Source of the DNA: Spongilla lacustris
Taxonomy: Eukaryota; Porifera; Demospongiae; Spongillida; Spongillidae
Assembly: GCA_949361645.1 (NCBI GenBank)
Contig: OX442418.1
Coordinates: 12,062,632 to 12,126,631, forward strand
Reading direction: 5' to 3'
DNA length: 64,000 nt
Shown: in pieces, positions 11,052 to 27,119 of the stretch
Layout: every line of letters starts with the position of its first letter
How positions within the stretch are numbered: the stretch's first letter is position 1
Translations under genes and position numbers: made by a program
The notes under the pieces: model-generated
What the model was told of the DNA's origin: nothing
Seen by the model: the letters and a program-made list of their open reading frames with translations, nothing else
Databases searched by the model: none

Positions 11052-11170
11052 CTTTTCAAGGTCACTGGATGACAGCTGTTGCCTAGAGGACCTCCTACCA
11101 GCCCCACTGCTGGTGAGGGTGGTACCATCCCTGATCTCTGTCAATAACATTCTCTCCTGGAGCCATGGAT
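11052..11170 (-). CDS. Candidate internal exon, unknown protein
   Basis: On the minus strand this stretch is open for 2 bases plus 39 codons and ends at an AAAAG/GTAAAC donor. The upstream AG (11172-11171) has a poor pyrimidine tract. The peptide begins PWLQERMLLTEIRDG and then turns Ser/Arg/Gln-rich (GAGRRSSRQQLSSSD). I do not recognise it. It would belong to a minus-strand gene downstream of the glycyl-tRNA synthetase gene. It could also be chance. Confidence 0.3.
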
Positions 11171-11188
11171 CTTTGTGTATTGTCTTTT

Positions 11189-11190
<2 letters not shown>

Positions 11191-11221
<31 letters not shown>

Positions 11222-11335
11222 ATATGTGTATATGTCTGTATATGTGTGTGTTTGTGTGTGCATATATGTGTGTGTTCGTGTGTGTGTGTGTGTGTTCATA
11301 CATGTATGTGTATTTGCGTATGTGTGTGTATGTTA
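11191..11335. repeat. (GT)n microsatellite, imperfect
   Basis: Imperfect GT/AT-interrupted microsatellite. Open frames of alternating Val/Cys here are artefacts of the repeat. Confidence 0.95.
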
Positions 11336-11792
11336 TTATAAGATGTTGCGGGTTATATCAGAAACTGTTAATTTGTAAACGGACAGAGGGTGTCATGTTG
11401 GAGTATCACATATGCAGGAGAATCTCATGTATGGATCATAGTATGGCCATGGCATGGGCATCTCATGCTGGAGTAGGGAATCCCATGTTGGTCTATGGTG
11501 TGAAGAGGTCTTGATTAGATCTTTATAAAATCCATACCAGCAGGAGGTTGGCAGTGGGCTCAGCCTCCAGTGAAGCTGGGTTGAGGCAGGACATATATGG
11601 GAGACTAAGCCTGACCTTGGTGAAAGAAAATCCTTGGGATATCCAGGCAAGATCCAGCTGGCCTGCTAGCTGATCCCTTGTGTGCTATATCTTGTACTCT
11701 ATGTGCTATTGATGTAATCCAATACACTATCTGCTAAATGTAATGTAATCCTAGGATTAGTAAGGTAGCTACATCGTCAAAATGAAATTTGT

Positions 11793-11900
11793 CCATATAA
11801 GGTCCTGGAGTACTGAGTCTATATAAGTCATAAAGCACTATGTCCATATAAGGTCATGAAAAATCCTTATTAGGTCATGGTGCACTGTGTCCATATAAGG
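11793..11900. promoter_or_regulatory. Three CCATATAAGG (CArG-like) boxes
   Basis: CCATATAAGG occurs exactly at 11793-11802, 11844-11853 and 11891-11900, each followed by a TCATAAAGCACT-like phrase, so they sit in a decayed tandem repeat of about 40-50 bases. The sequence matches the serum response factor consensus CC(A/T)6GG. No gene start is recognised nearby, so this may be fortuitous amplification. Confidence 0.35.
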
Positions 11901-14442
11901 CCATAAAGCACTGTGTCTATACAGGGCAGATGTACAACAAAAGGTTCACATTTTGCAGTGTCCCACACACCAATGACTCAACAACAAATGAACACACACC
12001 CATCCCAAAGCTTGTCACTTTCTTTCTCCCACAACCTTGCAATTGTAACACAGGCACATTAGTTGTCATCAGGCACATCAGGTGTGCACGACCACAACCC
12101 TTCCCCAGATCATAACTGCTCAATATACACCAATCTTACTGGAAGCAGGTATGGCAGCATGCAGGTGTAGCTCCCAAGGCCCAAAGATAAAGGAACATGC
12201 ACAACCTCACACACTTCTTAAAACAGTAATCATGGCTGCCTTGCAATCATTGCTTGACACTTGGGAGCAATGGCAAGTCTCTTGGTATGAGTTATTGGGT
12301 ATATATATATATATATATGAATGCAAATACACCATGTAGGATTACTGGTAAGTCTTAACTGATTGTTACAGGTACATCTCCCCTTCCCGCAAACATCAAT
12401 GTTCTCCTTCCAAGGGTTCATTGCTCTCTGGCTTTGTTCTGTCTGCACCTCCCATGCCTATCTGATCCATCTCTCCTTCAGATGTCCATAGGTATATTAA
12501 AGTCCACTAATCACATGCAGCATTAAAATGAAGCTGTACTATATGGCCTGGGGACTTATGGAGATTGTACAATGTGGCTAGGCCAAGTGCTGCCTAGCCT
12601 CAGCTAGCTATAGATAATGTTGCCATGATATTGAACCTACTATCAATGAATGGTGAAGGCTTTCGTCATAAATCTGCCAACACGGATGGCGATGCATGTC
12701 TTGATTTGAGGGGGCTTTAGAATCTAGTCAGGATGCGTATTTTGATGCAAAGGTTTCCACACTAATGCTTCTAGCTACCACTACATTGACTTAATACTGT
12801 AGACATGAATCAGAAAAATGGGCAAGTCAAGGGGTTAAAGAAGTAGAGCATGGGGTCTTTGCACCATTGGTTTTTTCTGCAACTGGAGTAATATTAATGG
12901 CACATGAGTGTGCAGTTCAACCTTCTACAAGAGACTAGCAGACATGATCTCACCCAATTACAAGCTAGCAAAGCCTTATTCTCTTGTAGTGAGCTGGCTA
13001 TGAACTTGACTCCACAATGCTACCACTCATGTTGCTGTTATGTGCATTTGTGCTGCAGGCCTGGTCATCACTTCACCACCCAATTACATGGCCTTGGGTA
13101 AGATACCCTCAGTCTAACTTTTTTCTTTTTCTTTTTAATGTTTTATGTGTTTTTGTCTTTGTTGTACTGGTATACATTTACAGTTATTGTTTAACAAATT
13201 ATACTAGTGATTATCAAAACGGTATAAGTAAATTAAGTATGAAAGTTTCGTATTTGAAGTTAATCAACATTTAATTTGCAATCATCCTTATTGAAGGTGC
13301 ACGGTCCTTACATAAGGATGATGATGAAGTATAAAAATAATGGCATCATCTTGGTAAGCTAGAATTATCATTGATCATATGTAGAATGGGTCACATGACT
13401 AAAATAAATTTATCTTAGCCATCTGTCAAATCCTCATAAGTAAACTGACGGCATCAAGTTGGAATCAGTAATGCTTGAATGGCAAACAGTACCATAGAAT
13501 AGTTACTTCTTGTATTGCAAGGTGACAGCAGCAATGCCTATATGGTACAAACTGCTTACTGACTAGGAAAACTACAATTGCTAATGCATGGACCCCACAC
13601 ATGATTTCCAAGTCGTGGGAATGAAAGTAATGCTGAATATCCATTGTTCATGATTATAATATGCTGCATCAAAGTCATTTTTTCTTCATCATGGCAATAT
13701 AGTTCAAAAATGTGTGTCCTAATTAAGGACACTAACTGTGCATTTAAAATAAAGACGACGAGCTGGAGATTTAAACATTTTGGTATTTTTCTCTTAGTTT
13801 TATCAAAAAGTATTCTTGTTCAAAAATGTTGTGTTCTGTTGCAGACTTCTCATATTTACAAGTGCCAAATATTGCCTATAACACGCATCAAAAATGTGTA
13901 TAAAAAAAACCGGATATACATGTACATGTACAATTGGTCCCATCTCATGTTGCACTGACAGTCACAATGTGAGGGGCAAAGTAGGAGCAGCCCAAGAGAA
14001 GCTTGTCCCCAAGGTCCAGAAAGCTGCTCCCACTAGTAGTGACCAATCTGCTTGGGCCATGAAGACTCCTGCCACTGGGATCCATCACCATGGCATGGCT
14101 TCTGTGTCAGCTTCAGCAGGAAATGCATCAGCTTTGGCTGGGGAGAGAAGCCATGATGCTGTAACCCCACCCCCTCCAATAGCTTAATCACTGTACCTTG
14201 AACCCTAGTGTTTTTATCCCACAGATGCCATGGCTCCACCTCAGTTAGGAGTGATGTCATCAGGGTGGCCCAGAAGATTGTATGCAAAGACATCAACTGT
14301 ACCAGCCCATGAACCTCTTAGATACATGTAGTAGAGGAGGAAGGAAGGTGATGAAGATGGGTGGAGAAGTAGAGGAGATATTATACCATTTGATTTCAGC
14401 TCATTCCTTGAGCTGCCTAACCAAGTCACACAAATTTCTCAC

Positions 14443-14575
14443 CAGATCCAACAACTGCCATACCACATTGGTGCTGTGAAGAGACTTGTTGATGGTGCTA
14501 TAGTGCAAGAGTCTCCTGTGAGTCCTGCCTTCAACCACTTCCTCTTCCACCTGGTGAAATCCATACAGTACTGAC
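14443..14575 (-). CDS. Candidate internal exon, unknown protein
   Basis: A strong TTATTCTAG acceptor precedes 14575 and a CTG/GTGAGA donor follows 14443. In between, one frame (1 base plus 44 codons) is open, starting SVLYGFHQVEEEVVEG and containing LLHYSTINKSLHS. I do not recognise the family. It lies just downstream of the last recognised glycyl-tRNA synthetase exon on the same strand, but the splice phases do not match that exon. It may be an exon of a separate minus-strand gene. Confidence 0.4.
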
Positions 14576-14768
14576 CTAGAATAAGTTGACACAAATGTAT
14601 AAACTGATTGAGGCTAGTTGATGAGAATTCACAGCAGCTGTACTTCATACAGTACTAATAAGTGGTGAGCATGTTTCTAGTGTAGTACAACATCACATCT
14701 TGATGAGTCTGACTTCTAGAAAGCACCATTCCAGACAAACTTCCTCCTCCTCCCCCTCCTCTCCTCAC

Positions 14769-18944
<4,176 letters not shown>

Positions 18945-19041
18945 CTAACCCCACGAGCAGGGCCCTTATCTGCACGTGGATGACGTCACAATACGTCGGG
19001 TTGTTTCCCACAAGCTAATTACATGTAAAAGTTACGTGAAT

Positions 19042-19047
19042 TTTATT
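19042..19047 (-). terminator. Polyadenylation signal of METTL2
   Basis: AATAAA on the minus strand, about 60 bases after the METTL2 stop and about 100 bases before the glycyl-tRNA synthetase ATG. It implies separate 3' end formation despite the tiny intergenic distance. Confidence 0.6.
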
Positions 19048-19105
19048 GTCAAAGGACAAAAGAGACACGGTACCAGAGATCATATATAGATGACCTCTGA
19101 CGGTA

Positions 19106-21579
19106 CTAAACACACGCAAGGGGTTTTCTAAATTTGGCTTGGATCCAGACCCTGTACATTCTGAGCTGCCGACCCCGGTTGACCTGGAGACGTCGGTCCA
19201 CGTACAGCTGCTCCTTTGCAAGACCAGCGCGAGTCAGCATGTTGAAGACATCTTCTACATACGTGTGGGGGGGAGGGGGATGGTGGAAATGATACAACAG
19301 TTTAACAAAGTTACATGGTATGACATACACAGCAGACGCAGAGAAGTGATCATGTACGAGTGGGGAATACGTATACATGGTCAGGTGGCCATACAGTAAG
19401 GTGATGGAGGTGGCCATACAGTGAGGTAATGGAGGTGGCCATACAGTGAGGTGATGGAGGTGACCATACAGTGAGGTGATGGAGGTGGCCATACAGTGAG
19501 GTGATGGAGGTGGCCATACAGTGAGGTGACTTGCAGCTTTGTGGGACAACATACCTTCAGAAAAGAAGTACACTCTTGTGCCATCACCTCGAACATAAAA
19601 ATTTTCAGACAAACACTGACCTAAAGAAGCAAGGTACTATTTAGTAATGCAAGCACACAATGACACATCACACATACATACATACATAATAATAATAATA
19701 ATATGCCATCGCATTATACAAGTATAACACGTTTGGAGGAAGAGACTAGACATAGTTGAGAACACATATATCACCAAGCTAACAACATTCAAAGTTCTAC
19801 AGCATCTACATCTGCTTTTGACCAAAGATGTGTTTTACGGAGATGGATTTTAACTCCTTTAGCGCATGTAGACCTGAAGTGGCAATCTGAGGCTGGGCAC
19901 AGCACAGATTGGGTGTACTGGTTGGTAGATGTTTCACCAGCTTGTTCCTTGTGTTTGTGGTGTTGATGTATCTTAATGCCTTTTATAGAGTTTGAAGTAA
20001 AGGAACATAGAGGGACGGGGCATGAAAAGTCACTAGGAGGGTGGGTAGCCCTTGGAGGGTGGGTGAGAGGGTGGGTAGCCCTTGCATGTTGACCATGTTT
20101 TTGGGTGTTATGACTTCTCAGATATATCTTTATTACAGATAGAACAATAGCAGCCATGCTGTAGGGAGGATGCATACATACATACATACATACACATACA
20201 TACGTACATACATTATATACATACATTACATACATACATACATAACATATACACATACATGTAGATCTACACACATACATGCATCTCATCACATGCACAA
20301 CCTTTCTTAAACCTCAGTTGAGCCATATCGTATCTTCCATAGTCTCTAAACAGCAAAAGTCCTCCAGGCTTTAGGCAGGAGACCAGCCTGCTCACAGCTT
20401 CCTGCATCCTGAGGGAGGGCGGAGTTTTGGGGGGAGTGGCAAGACACACGTTTGACCAACGGTAGACTGTGTGTCCAGGACAGGACAGCTTACTTTGCTG
20501 GGTGCAAGGCCGACAACACAAAGATCATTATCATAATGTCCACAGACCCTGGCAACACAGGTAGCTGGTGGGAGGAGTCGGTGATGTCACATTGGAAGGC
20601 GTGGCACCTCTTGGTGTCATAAAGCTCGTGCTCCTGATGACCAATGGGATTGCAAGGAATGCTGCTGACAGCATGATGGTACACAAAAGGGCTATACCTT
20701 GACCAACTGAACAGCACTGTGTGCAAAGTCACAGCAGTAGACAAAAAGGTTTGGACTCCTGAGAAGGAAGTGATGAGGGAAAGGGAGGGGGAAGAGGAGA
20801 AGGGGTAGGAGGAGGGAAGAGATAGTATATGCGTACAAGGCAGTTTAGTTGCGATCAATTACAACCAACGGACCTGTTTGTATGCAGTATGGGAAATACA
20901 GAGTTACCCACTCCACACCCAACCTGTGCGTGTGTGCATGAATACACGTGTCACGTTGTTGAACTGCGCGCCACGCATTTAGCATATATTGCTAGTACCT
21001 CGAATATAACAAACTTGTCGTCCCGCTCTGATGGGAGTGATTGGGTTTCCTCCGGCACTTCAGAGACAGAGCGGGCTGCTTGCATTAGCTCTGGAAACTC
21101 CGTGAATAGCCAGTGACGATCCTTGAAGAATCTTGGTTCACCCCCGTGGAAGGGAAGGTAGTCTGGATGGAATGCTTTTAATCTCAAGAGAGCCTTCCCC
21201 TTCTCACTTATTCTGGTGTTGGTGATAGAATTCGGTCCAACGCATTCCCGCTTCCCTCTCGTAGACCTCTACGGTAAAAGAATTGGGCTTCATGCAGCTG
21301 CTTCGTTCAAACAACTCTACAAATTAGAATAACGAACACATCCCCACCTCCTTGTTCAGCGGGGAGGGGCACGGAAGAGTTGTCTTTTACTTTCTGCTCC
21401 GCTAGTACCTGTTGCTCCTCGTCCCATTGTACGTCATCCCTTCGGGAACACAAGCAACAAAGCTATTTAAGGATTAACCACCTGTTGCCCACCTACCAAG
21501 CATTATGCTCAAACACGGACGATGGATCGTCTAAGTGACGGTTACCGAAAACGGGCCTGCGTAGTCCATCGTCTGCCAT
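19106..21579 (-). CDS. METTL2: tRNA N3-methylcytidine methyltransferase, METTL2-like
   Basis: SAM-dependent enzyme that in its family makes m3C in the tRNA anticodon loop. Ten exons: 21579-21497, 21439-21348, 21268-21208, 21131-20999, 20923-20874, 20758-20698, 20633-20494, 20408-20302, 19620-19555, 19254-19106. All have GT/AG ends and matching phases, and sum to 942 bases, 313 residues plus stop. The human family member is somewhat longer. Landmarks: FEHNAWDDVQW (exons 1-2), [15 protein letters not shown] (exon 4), the SAM site VGCGVGN (exon 5), FVYCCDFA (exon 6), [16 protein letters not shown] [17 protein letters not shown] (exon 8), and [14 protein letters not shown] (exon 9). METTL6 and METTL8 are the alternatives. 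The C terminus [19 protein letters not shown] fits METTL2/8 best. The gene appears intact and functional. Confidence 0.95.
19385..19530. repeat. Minisatellite, 25 bp x 6
   Basis: Tandem copies of GTGGCCATACAGTGAGGTGA plus GGAG, nearly identical, in METTL2 intron 9. Frames through it are open by virtue of the repeat and are not coding. Confidence 0.9.
19789..20157 (-). pseudogene. C2H2-like zinc-finger fragment in METTL2 intron
   Basis: Open on the minus strand inside METTL2 intron 8. It encodes two C2H2-like fingers, C-x4-C-x12-H with downstream His (CPVPLC...) and C-x4-C-x12-H-x4-H (CPASDC...), about 40 residues apart, and ends at a stop (19789). Paired fingers of this kind are common at the N termini of restriction-like-endonuclease retroelements, so this may be a retroelement remnant. 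An alternative METTL2 exon seems unlikely. Confidence 0.4.
20171..20265. repeat. (CATA)n microsatellite
   Basis: Imperfect CATA repeats inside METTL2 intron 8, close to the GTTGTG donor of exon 8. Confidence 0.9.
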
Positions 21580-21681
21580 GCCACATGGCAATTCACTTCC
21601 GGCGAAAATTGTATTATTATATTTAATAGTACGTGGGCGTATTTGCGCATATTGGATCTGAATTTTGAGTGGTACGAAGAT
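21580..21681. promoter_or_regulatory. Bidirectional promoter, METTL2 / ANK gene A
   Basis: Only 102 bp separate the METTL2 ATG (21579, minus) from the proposed ATG of ANK gene A (21682, plus). The stretch has a TATTATATTTAATA segment at about 21613-21627 and is conserved in the duplicate at 48188-48293. Promoter role is inferred from position and conservation. Transcription start sites, and hence 5' UTRs, are not determined. Confidence 0.6.
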
Positions 21682-22277
21682 ATGTCAATTAAAGAGGTAT
21701 TTTTAGTTGCAATTGTACTGATGTACACGTGTATTAACCTAGTGTTGTAACCGAGACACGACTAACTTTGTTAGTAAACTCAATCGGTAGTGAGTTATAG
21801 AGGACCGTGGTTCTAGAAAATACTTTTTAAAAATAATAATTTTTTAATCACCAAAGGAATACGTTACTGGACCGCTAGTAGTACTAGGCTTGATCGATCA
21901 TTATTTTGCTCACACGTGACCGGTACATGGCGATTTTGCGTTAGTCTTCTAACCCATGTGGTTTAGGCTGTAGGCTTTCTAATGAGGTTCTCCCTGTAGC
22001 ATACCATCTATCCACTGGGCCTGTAAGCTCTGATGATGGTATGTACCACTATCAGCTAGTTGGGTCAATCACCACACAGCAATGATCAGATGGAAGGAAT
22101 AAATATGTGTAGCTGCTCAATGAATAATTCATTGTGGCTTGTAAGGCATACATGTAAGGCACCAAATAGAACATGCATTTGGTCACCTGATGTAGGTCCT
22201 AACTGAAAGTGCCACAGACCACAATTGTAAATTGAGAGCTCGGCCTTGTGCATAGGCGGCGGAAGGTTAATAAACCT

Positions 22278-22312
<35 letters not shown>

Positions 22313-23199
22313 ACATTCACTACTGGATGGCTCTTCTACTACAGTATTTCCACCCGGCACTCTCGTCTAGCGGCCGGGGCACCTGGGTGTGGGGGAGCGC
22401 TGCAAGCTCCCCCATCGGGGTCTGGGGCTCTGCCCCAGAAACTTTCACACTTTACGGTTTAAATCCCGCAAAAAATTAGTCAACCGCCGTGCTAACACAT
22501 GTACATGTACATGTATTCGCGGTGGACTATATAAATTTCACGCAAAGTTATAACGCACGCGCATCAATATACCATTAATCGGAATACAACTCGTGGAAGT
22601 CATGCATTGTGCTCACTGAATTTAATGTAATAAAATAGCAGTACTGCCAAAAATCCCCCTTGCCCCCCCCCCTACCGTTTCCGCCGCCTACATGTATGTT
22701 GTGGGGTTGTCCCATAAAGAACATCAGCACTTGGGGATGGGGTGCTAATAGGTATGACAAATTGTGATGGGGGAGAGGGGGATTAAATTATGCACAAAGA
22801 TTGGTGGTGTTAATAACATGAATAAGGAGAAGTTATTTGTATCGCTGTTCCAATAATGAGAAGAAGCTTGCAAGAAAGACTGTCAGAATGCTGTTGTCAG
22901 ACGCTGATAGAAGATTTCAAATAACTTTGCTAGTCAAGTTGATGCTTTGCTCAAAATATTCAAATAGATTGTCATGAAGGAAAAAAAAGGGAGCAAAAAA
23001 AGGAGCTGTGCTTGGCAGCTGGTCCAAATAAAGATGTATTTGTACCTGCATGTAAATCAAATCAAATGTACTGCAGTCATCAGCACCTAAAAAGCCCTGA
23101 AGGTTGAGTGCAGTGGAACTGATAAGTGATCAGCCTATTGAATAACATTTAGCTTCACCATGGGAGGATGAGCCCTGAACTGGTTTGTATTGAATTATT

Positions 23200-23258
<59 letters not shown>

Positions 23259-26200
23259 TGACGTACTTTACATACTTTATGGACAGCCCCTGTGGTTAAT
23301 GAGATCTGTCCTATGGCTTGTAAGCTCTGATGATGATGAGGTCCAGGTATGTACCTCCATCAGCTTGCTGGGACAATCACCACACAGCAGTGATGGGAGG
23401 GATAAGTATAAATGAAATTACGTTTGGAAAGGTATGATGGCTAGCTTTGTACATTGGACTTGTGTACTATACAAATATATAATTAGATTTCTCATCAACA
23501 GTTAGTCCAAGCATGCAAGACTGGAGATGTGGGAGGTGTTCAGCGACTTCTGTCACGTGGTGTTAAAGTGAATGCTGAGTCTGAGAGGGTATGTACATGT
23601 CTATGTTTGAGAATGTATACAATTTGATAATTGCATAAACATGTGTGACATTCAAGTAGGATGTTTATTTTTATACTAGTGTTGTCCTTTTACTTTTGCT
23701 AGAAAGGTAGGAAAATGTTTAAAAGTCTATGGTAATTACAAATTATGTAATAGTATGATGTTGCTTATGAACAAATTTCTTGACCACATAGGTATTGCCA
23801 CCTAATACATTGTGTTTCATGTTCATTAAAATGCTAAATGTATTGTGTCAGCATTTTATATTGTGACCAGTATGTGACATTCCTTTCCCTTTATTTGGTC
23901 ATACAATGTGAATACCAATCATCACATATCAGGAGGTATGTTATGGTAGTTGCATGCTTATTATGTGTTTGCTGAACTCAGGGATTTACTGCCCCCATCC
24001 CCTACCCACGGGACCCCTACCCGCCCCCTGGTTTGCCCCTAATTTGACTAACACACGCCCTGGTTTACACATGCCATGTCAAAATAAAATTACATGGCAT
24101 GCTGTTTAATGGTGCAGAGGGAAGACTTTTATTTTTGCCCACCCCCTATATTTTATATATACCGAAAACCCTATTGCAAACTTGGCAATAAATCCCTGTG
24201 AACTGTGTGATGGTATATGTTATATTTTGTATGCTACTGTGCTTACCACAAAGGCAGCCATGGTGGTTAAGTCAAATTTTAATAAAGGAAGGAGGGGAGG
24301 CCCATCCCTCAGGCATGGTGACCCTGGTGATACATGTAGTATGTACAATCAATGCTGATGTGTAGTGGAGCAATGGAGGAAACCAGTAGACCCTCATTGG
24401 GGATGTGCAATTGTGTATATGGGAACCATCCCTGATCACTTCAATGAGGGAGCATTCATGTGATCTAATTGATAGCATACAGGGTAACACTATTTAAATA
24501 ATTGCTAATGGTGTGCTATCAGCTGCCATTGTAGAGCTGATTGTAGCGGGAGATGTTGGAGTATTGATGGTGACATGTCTCTGATGTTACAGACACCAGT
24601 GTATGCAGCAGCTGCAAATGGCCACACAGCTGTAGTGGAGATCCTTGTGAAGGCAAGAGCTGATGTGAACAAAGTGAGTTATACTCCCTCCCACATGCCC
24701 CCATATAGCACCTTCCCCCACCAAGTAACCAAAATATAGACTATTGGTTTATCACTGCCAGAAACACCACATACATTGTAACAGCAGTACAACACTTTGA
24801 ACATACACCTGTTCACAACATATGAACACAACGGATTTAATAATAGAGATAAAATTAATATTACTCCTACATTGTAACATATTTTGTGTGGTTTATAATA
24901 TGTCTAATGATATGTCCTGGTATCTACAAGCATGTACTGTATGTACATGCTATTTGTTTAATCATTTTGTTTCACTTTATGATTTTTAAATTCTAAATTT
25001 TAATATTCCGCTACTGTATGAGTCCCAGTATCTTATGTGAGGAGGCTAAATTGTAGGTTATGATGTGTTTGTCATTGTACTCACCACCTATGATGTTAGA
25101 TGTTATTTTGTATGCTACTGTGCTTACCACAGTCTTGTCAATTTGTCATAGATGAACCGTCATGGATACTGGCAAATATGATGTCAAATACATGTATGAA
25201 CATGTGTGTACATGTACATGTACTTTTGATAATTATAATCATTGAAGCCATGGCAACCACTGTATATGTCTATTGAGGTTGAGTTACTTATTTGGAGGGG
25301 TAGGTTCAATAGTGTACAGTTGCATACCATTGGAGTGGTAGGAGGGTGGTGCAATGTAGTATAGGGATGGGAGAAGGGTATGACCCCTGATCAATTCAAT
25401 AAGCAAGCACAATTTTGAATCTTAAAAATCACACACTATATAGATTGTCGTAACGGCGAGAAGTTTATTAGAACTATGACCATGTATACATTCGAGAGTG
25501 TGAAAAAATTATTTAAACAAAAATTTGAACCACAGATTTGCCATATCTATCAATGCATCATTACTGTATTGTTGATTTTATTAGAATGTCCATGTATGTA
25601 CAAACTTATATCCATATGTATCACATGGACTATTTTATTGGTATATACATAGATAATACAAGGAAGACAATAAACACATTATATGTGAAAGTTAGGTCTA
25701 TGGCGGAGGAGCTATCCTAGAAAGGACAGCTGTGGCATTGGCACAGACCAGGTTGAGATTCAGCTGACCATAGATCTCGTTGAGTATGATGGATTTTGGC
25801 CGGCATGTCACATGTGTATTTTTGTTTTATCGCATTAAGATACTAAATGTGTTGTGTCAGTATTATAGTATGCGACCATTATATGACATTTTGTTATTCC
25901 TTTCCTTTATTTGGTCAAACAATGTGAATACCAATCATCCCATATCAGAATGTAAGTTATGGTACATGTAGTTGGTTATTGTAAGTTATGATATGTTTGC
26001 TGAACTCACCGCATACATGTATGATGGTACATGTAGATGTTATATTGTATGGTACTGTACTTTCCACAAAGGCAGCCATGGTGGTCAAGTCAAAGGAAGG
26101 AGGGAGGCCCACCACCCAGGCATAGTGACCCTGGTGATACATGTAGTGTGTATAATCAATGCTGATGTGTAGTGGGGCAATGGAGGAAACCAGTAGACCC

Positions 26201-26621
26201 TCATTGGAGATGTGCAATTGTGTATATGGGAACCATCCCTGATCACTTCAATGAGCAAGCAGCAAATGCAATAGACTTTGCTTTTGTGCTTGCATTTGGA
26301 GAAGAAACTATGATCACAATCCTTGCTCTTGGCAACTGTATTGTAGTGGTTCATTATCACTATGTACAATGTCCAAATATTGTTATTTGACCAGAGCATT
26401 CATGTGATCTAATTGATAGCATACAGGGTAATGTTCACTATTTATATAATGAGTAATGGTTTGCTATCAGCTGCCATTGTAGAGCTGATTGTAATGGGAG
26501 ATGTTGGAGTATTGATGGTGACACCTCTCTGATGTTACAGACACCACTGTATGTAGCAGCTAAAAATGGCCACACAGCTATAGTGGAGATCCTTGTGAAG
26601 GCAGGAGCTGGTGTGAACAGA
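21682..26621 (+). CDS. Ankyrin-repeat gene A (5' part)
   Basis: Four exons, all phase 0: 21682-21696 (ATG, encodes MSIKE, then GTATTT), 23502-23588 (LVQACKTGDVGGVQRLLSRG and on to VNAESER), 24593-24673 (TPVYAAAANGHTAVVEILVK plus seven residues), and 26541-26621 (TPLYVAAKNGHTAIVEILVK plus seven residues). Each has an AG acceptor and GTATGT or GTGAGT donor. Exon 2 is an N-terminal capping ankyrin repeat; exons 3 and 4 are single 27-codon repeats. Ankyrin repeats bind protein partners. Introns of 0.9-1.9 kb are full of the repeat units and modules. No stop codon or C-terminal domain found; the gene may continue through the repeat array. Gene B at 48294 is its duplicate. Confidence 0.65.
22253..22690. 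mobile_element. Small element with TAGGCGGCGGAA termini
   Basis: TAGGCGGCGGAA at 22253-22264 and its complement TTCCGCCGCCTA at 22679-22690 bound 438 bp. This includes a run of about 40 G at 22269-22309 and a GC-rich hairpin near 22385-22440. It has no coding capacity. It lies in intron 1 of ANK gene A and is absent from gene B, so it inserted after the duplication. Confidence 0.6.
23203..23254. repeat. (GT)n microsatellite, ANK gene A intron 1
   Basis: About 26 GT units. The duplicate copy at 48.8-50.2 kb is far longer and split by a hAT-like element. Confidence 0.95.
24674..26540 (+). repeat. ANK gene A intron 3 with repeat unit
   Basis: Intron between two single-repeat ankyrin exons. It carries a partial unit near 25040-25150, a full module CAG-AAT-GTAAGT at 25946-25957, and at 25711-25806 (minus) a short tail fragment of a restriction-like-endonuclease retroelement (KSIILNEIYGQLNLNLV). 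Confidence 0.65.
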
Positions 26622-26639
26622 GTGAGTTATATCTAGAGC

Positions 26640-27055
26640 ATGCGATTTTTACTTTGTTTTAATAATTAATGAAATAAAATCAAAGAAAGTGTTCTCCTTA
26701 TGTGTTTTAAGATTGTGAAAAACCTTGTTGATCTCGATGCATCAGAATTTTTCCACATTAACTTGTCGCCATATGTTACAAGAGGTAACTCCATTAAACT
26801 TAGTCCTCCACACTACGTCATAATTTCAGGTCATATTTCTTCTCCGTCCGAATTATTAATATTTGGAATTCCTTACCAGACAATGTTGTCACTTCATCTT
26901 CGGAACTAATGTTAGGTCAAGGCTATGTACAGTGAACTTGTCTCCCTTTTGCAGATGCTTACTGTTTTAATATAGGGCAGTATATAAGTGCATTTCTATA
27001 TGCCATTACTTGCCTTTGTGTATACTATGTGCACATAAAAAAATTATATATATAT
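26640..27055 (+). mobile_element. CR1/L2-like LINE 3' end fragment
   Basis: Encodes the typical end of a LINE reverse transcriptase across two frames: VTRGNSIKL, then FFSVRIINIWNSLPDNVV. A 3' UTR follows, ending in an A-rich stretch near 27030-27045. 5' truncated, frameshifted, dead. Placement in CR1/L2 rather than another LINE clade is from memory of the motif only. Confidence 0.65.
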
Positions 27056-27119
27056 TTTTCTTTATTATTGTTAAACAAGTACACATATACTCCACTTGAA
27101 AAACATGCAAAAATCAAAG

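Larger units (their letters stand above)
11171..14442. other. Long stretch without a recognised gene
   Basis: Contains the GT microsatellite, three CArG-like boxes (11793-11900), a short (TA)n at 12300-12318, a small CATCCTTA/TAAGGATG hairpin near 13285-13320, and otherwise single-copy-looking AT-rich DNA. Around 13970-14187 several frames on both strands stay open with Ala/Ser/Pro-rich translation, but no frame has convincing paired splice sites. I find no glycyl-tRNA synthetase C-terminal exon here. Confidence 0.5.
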
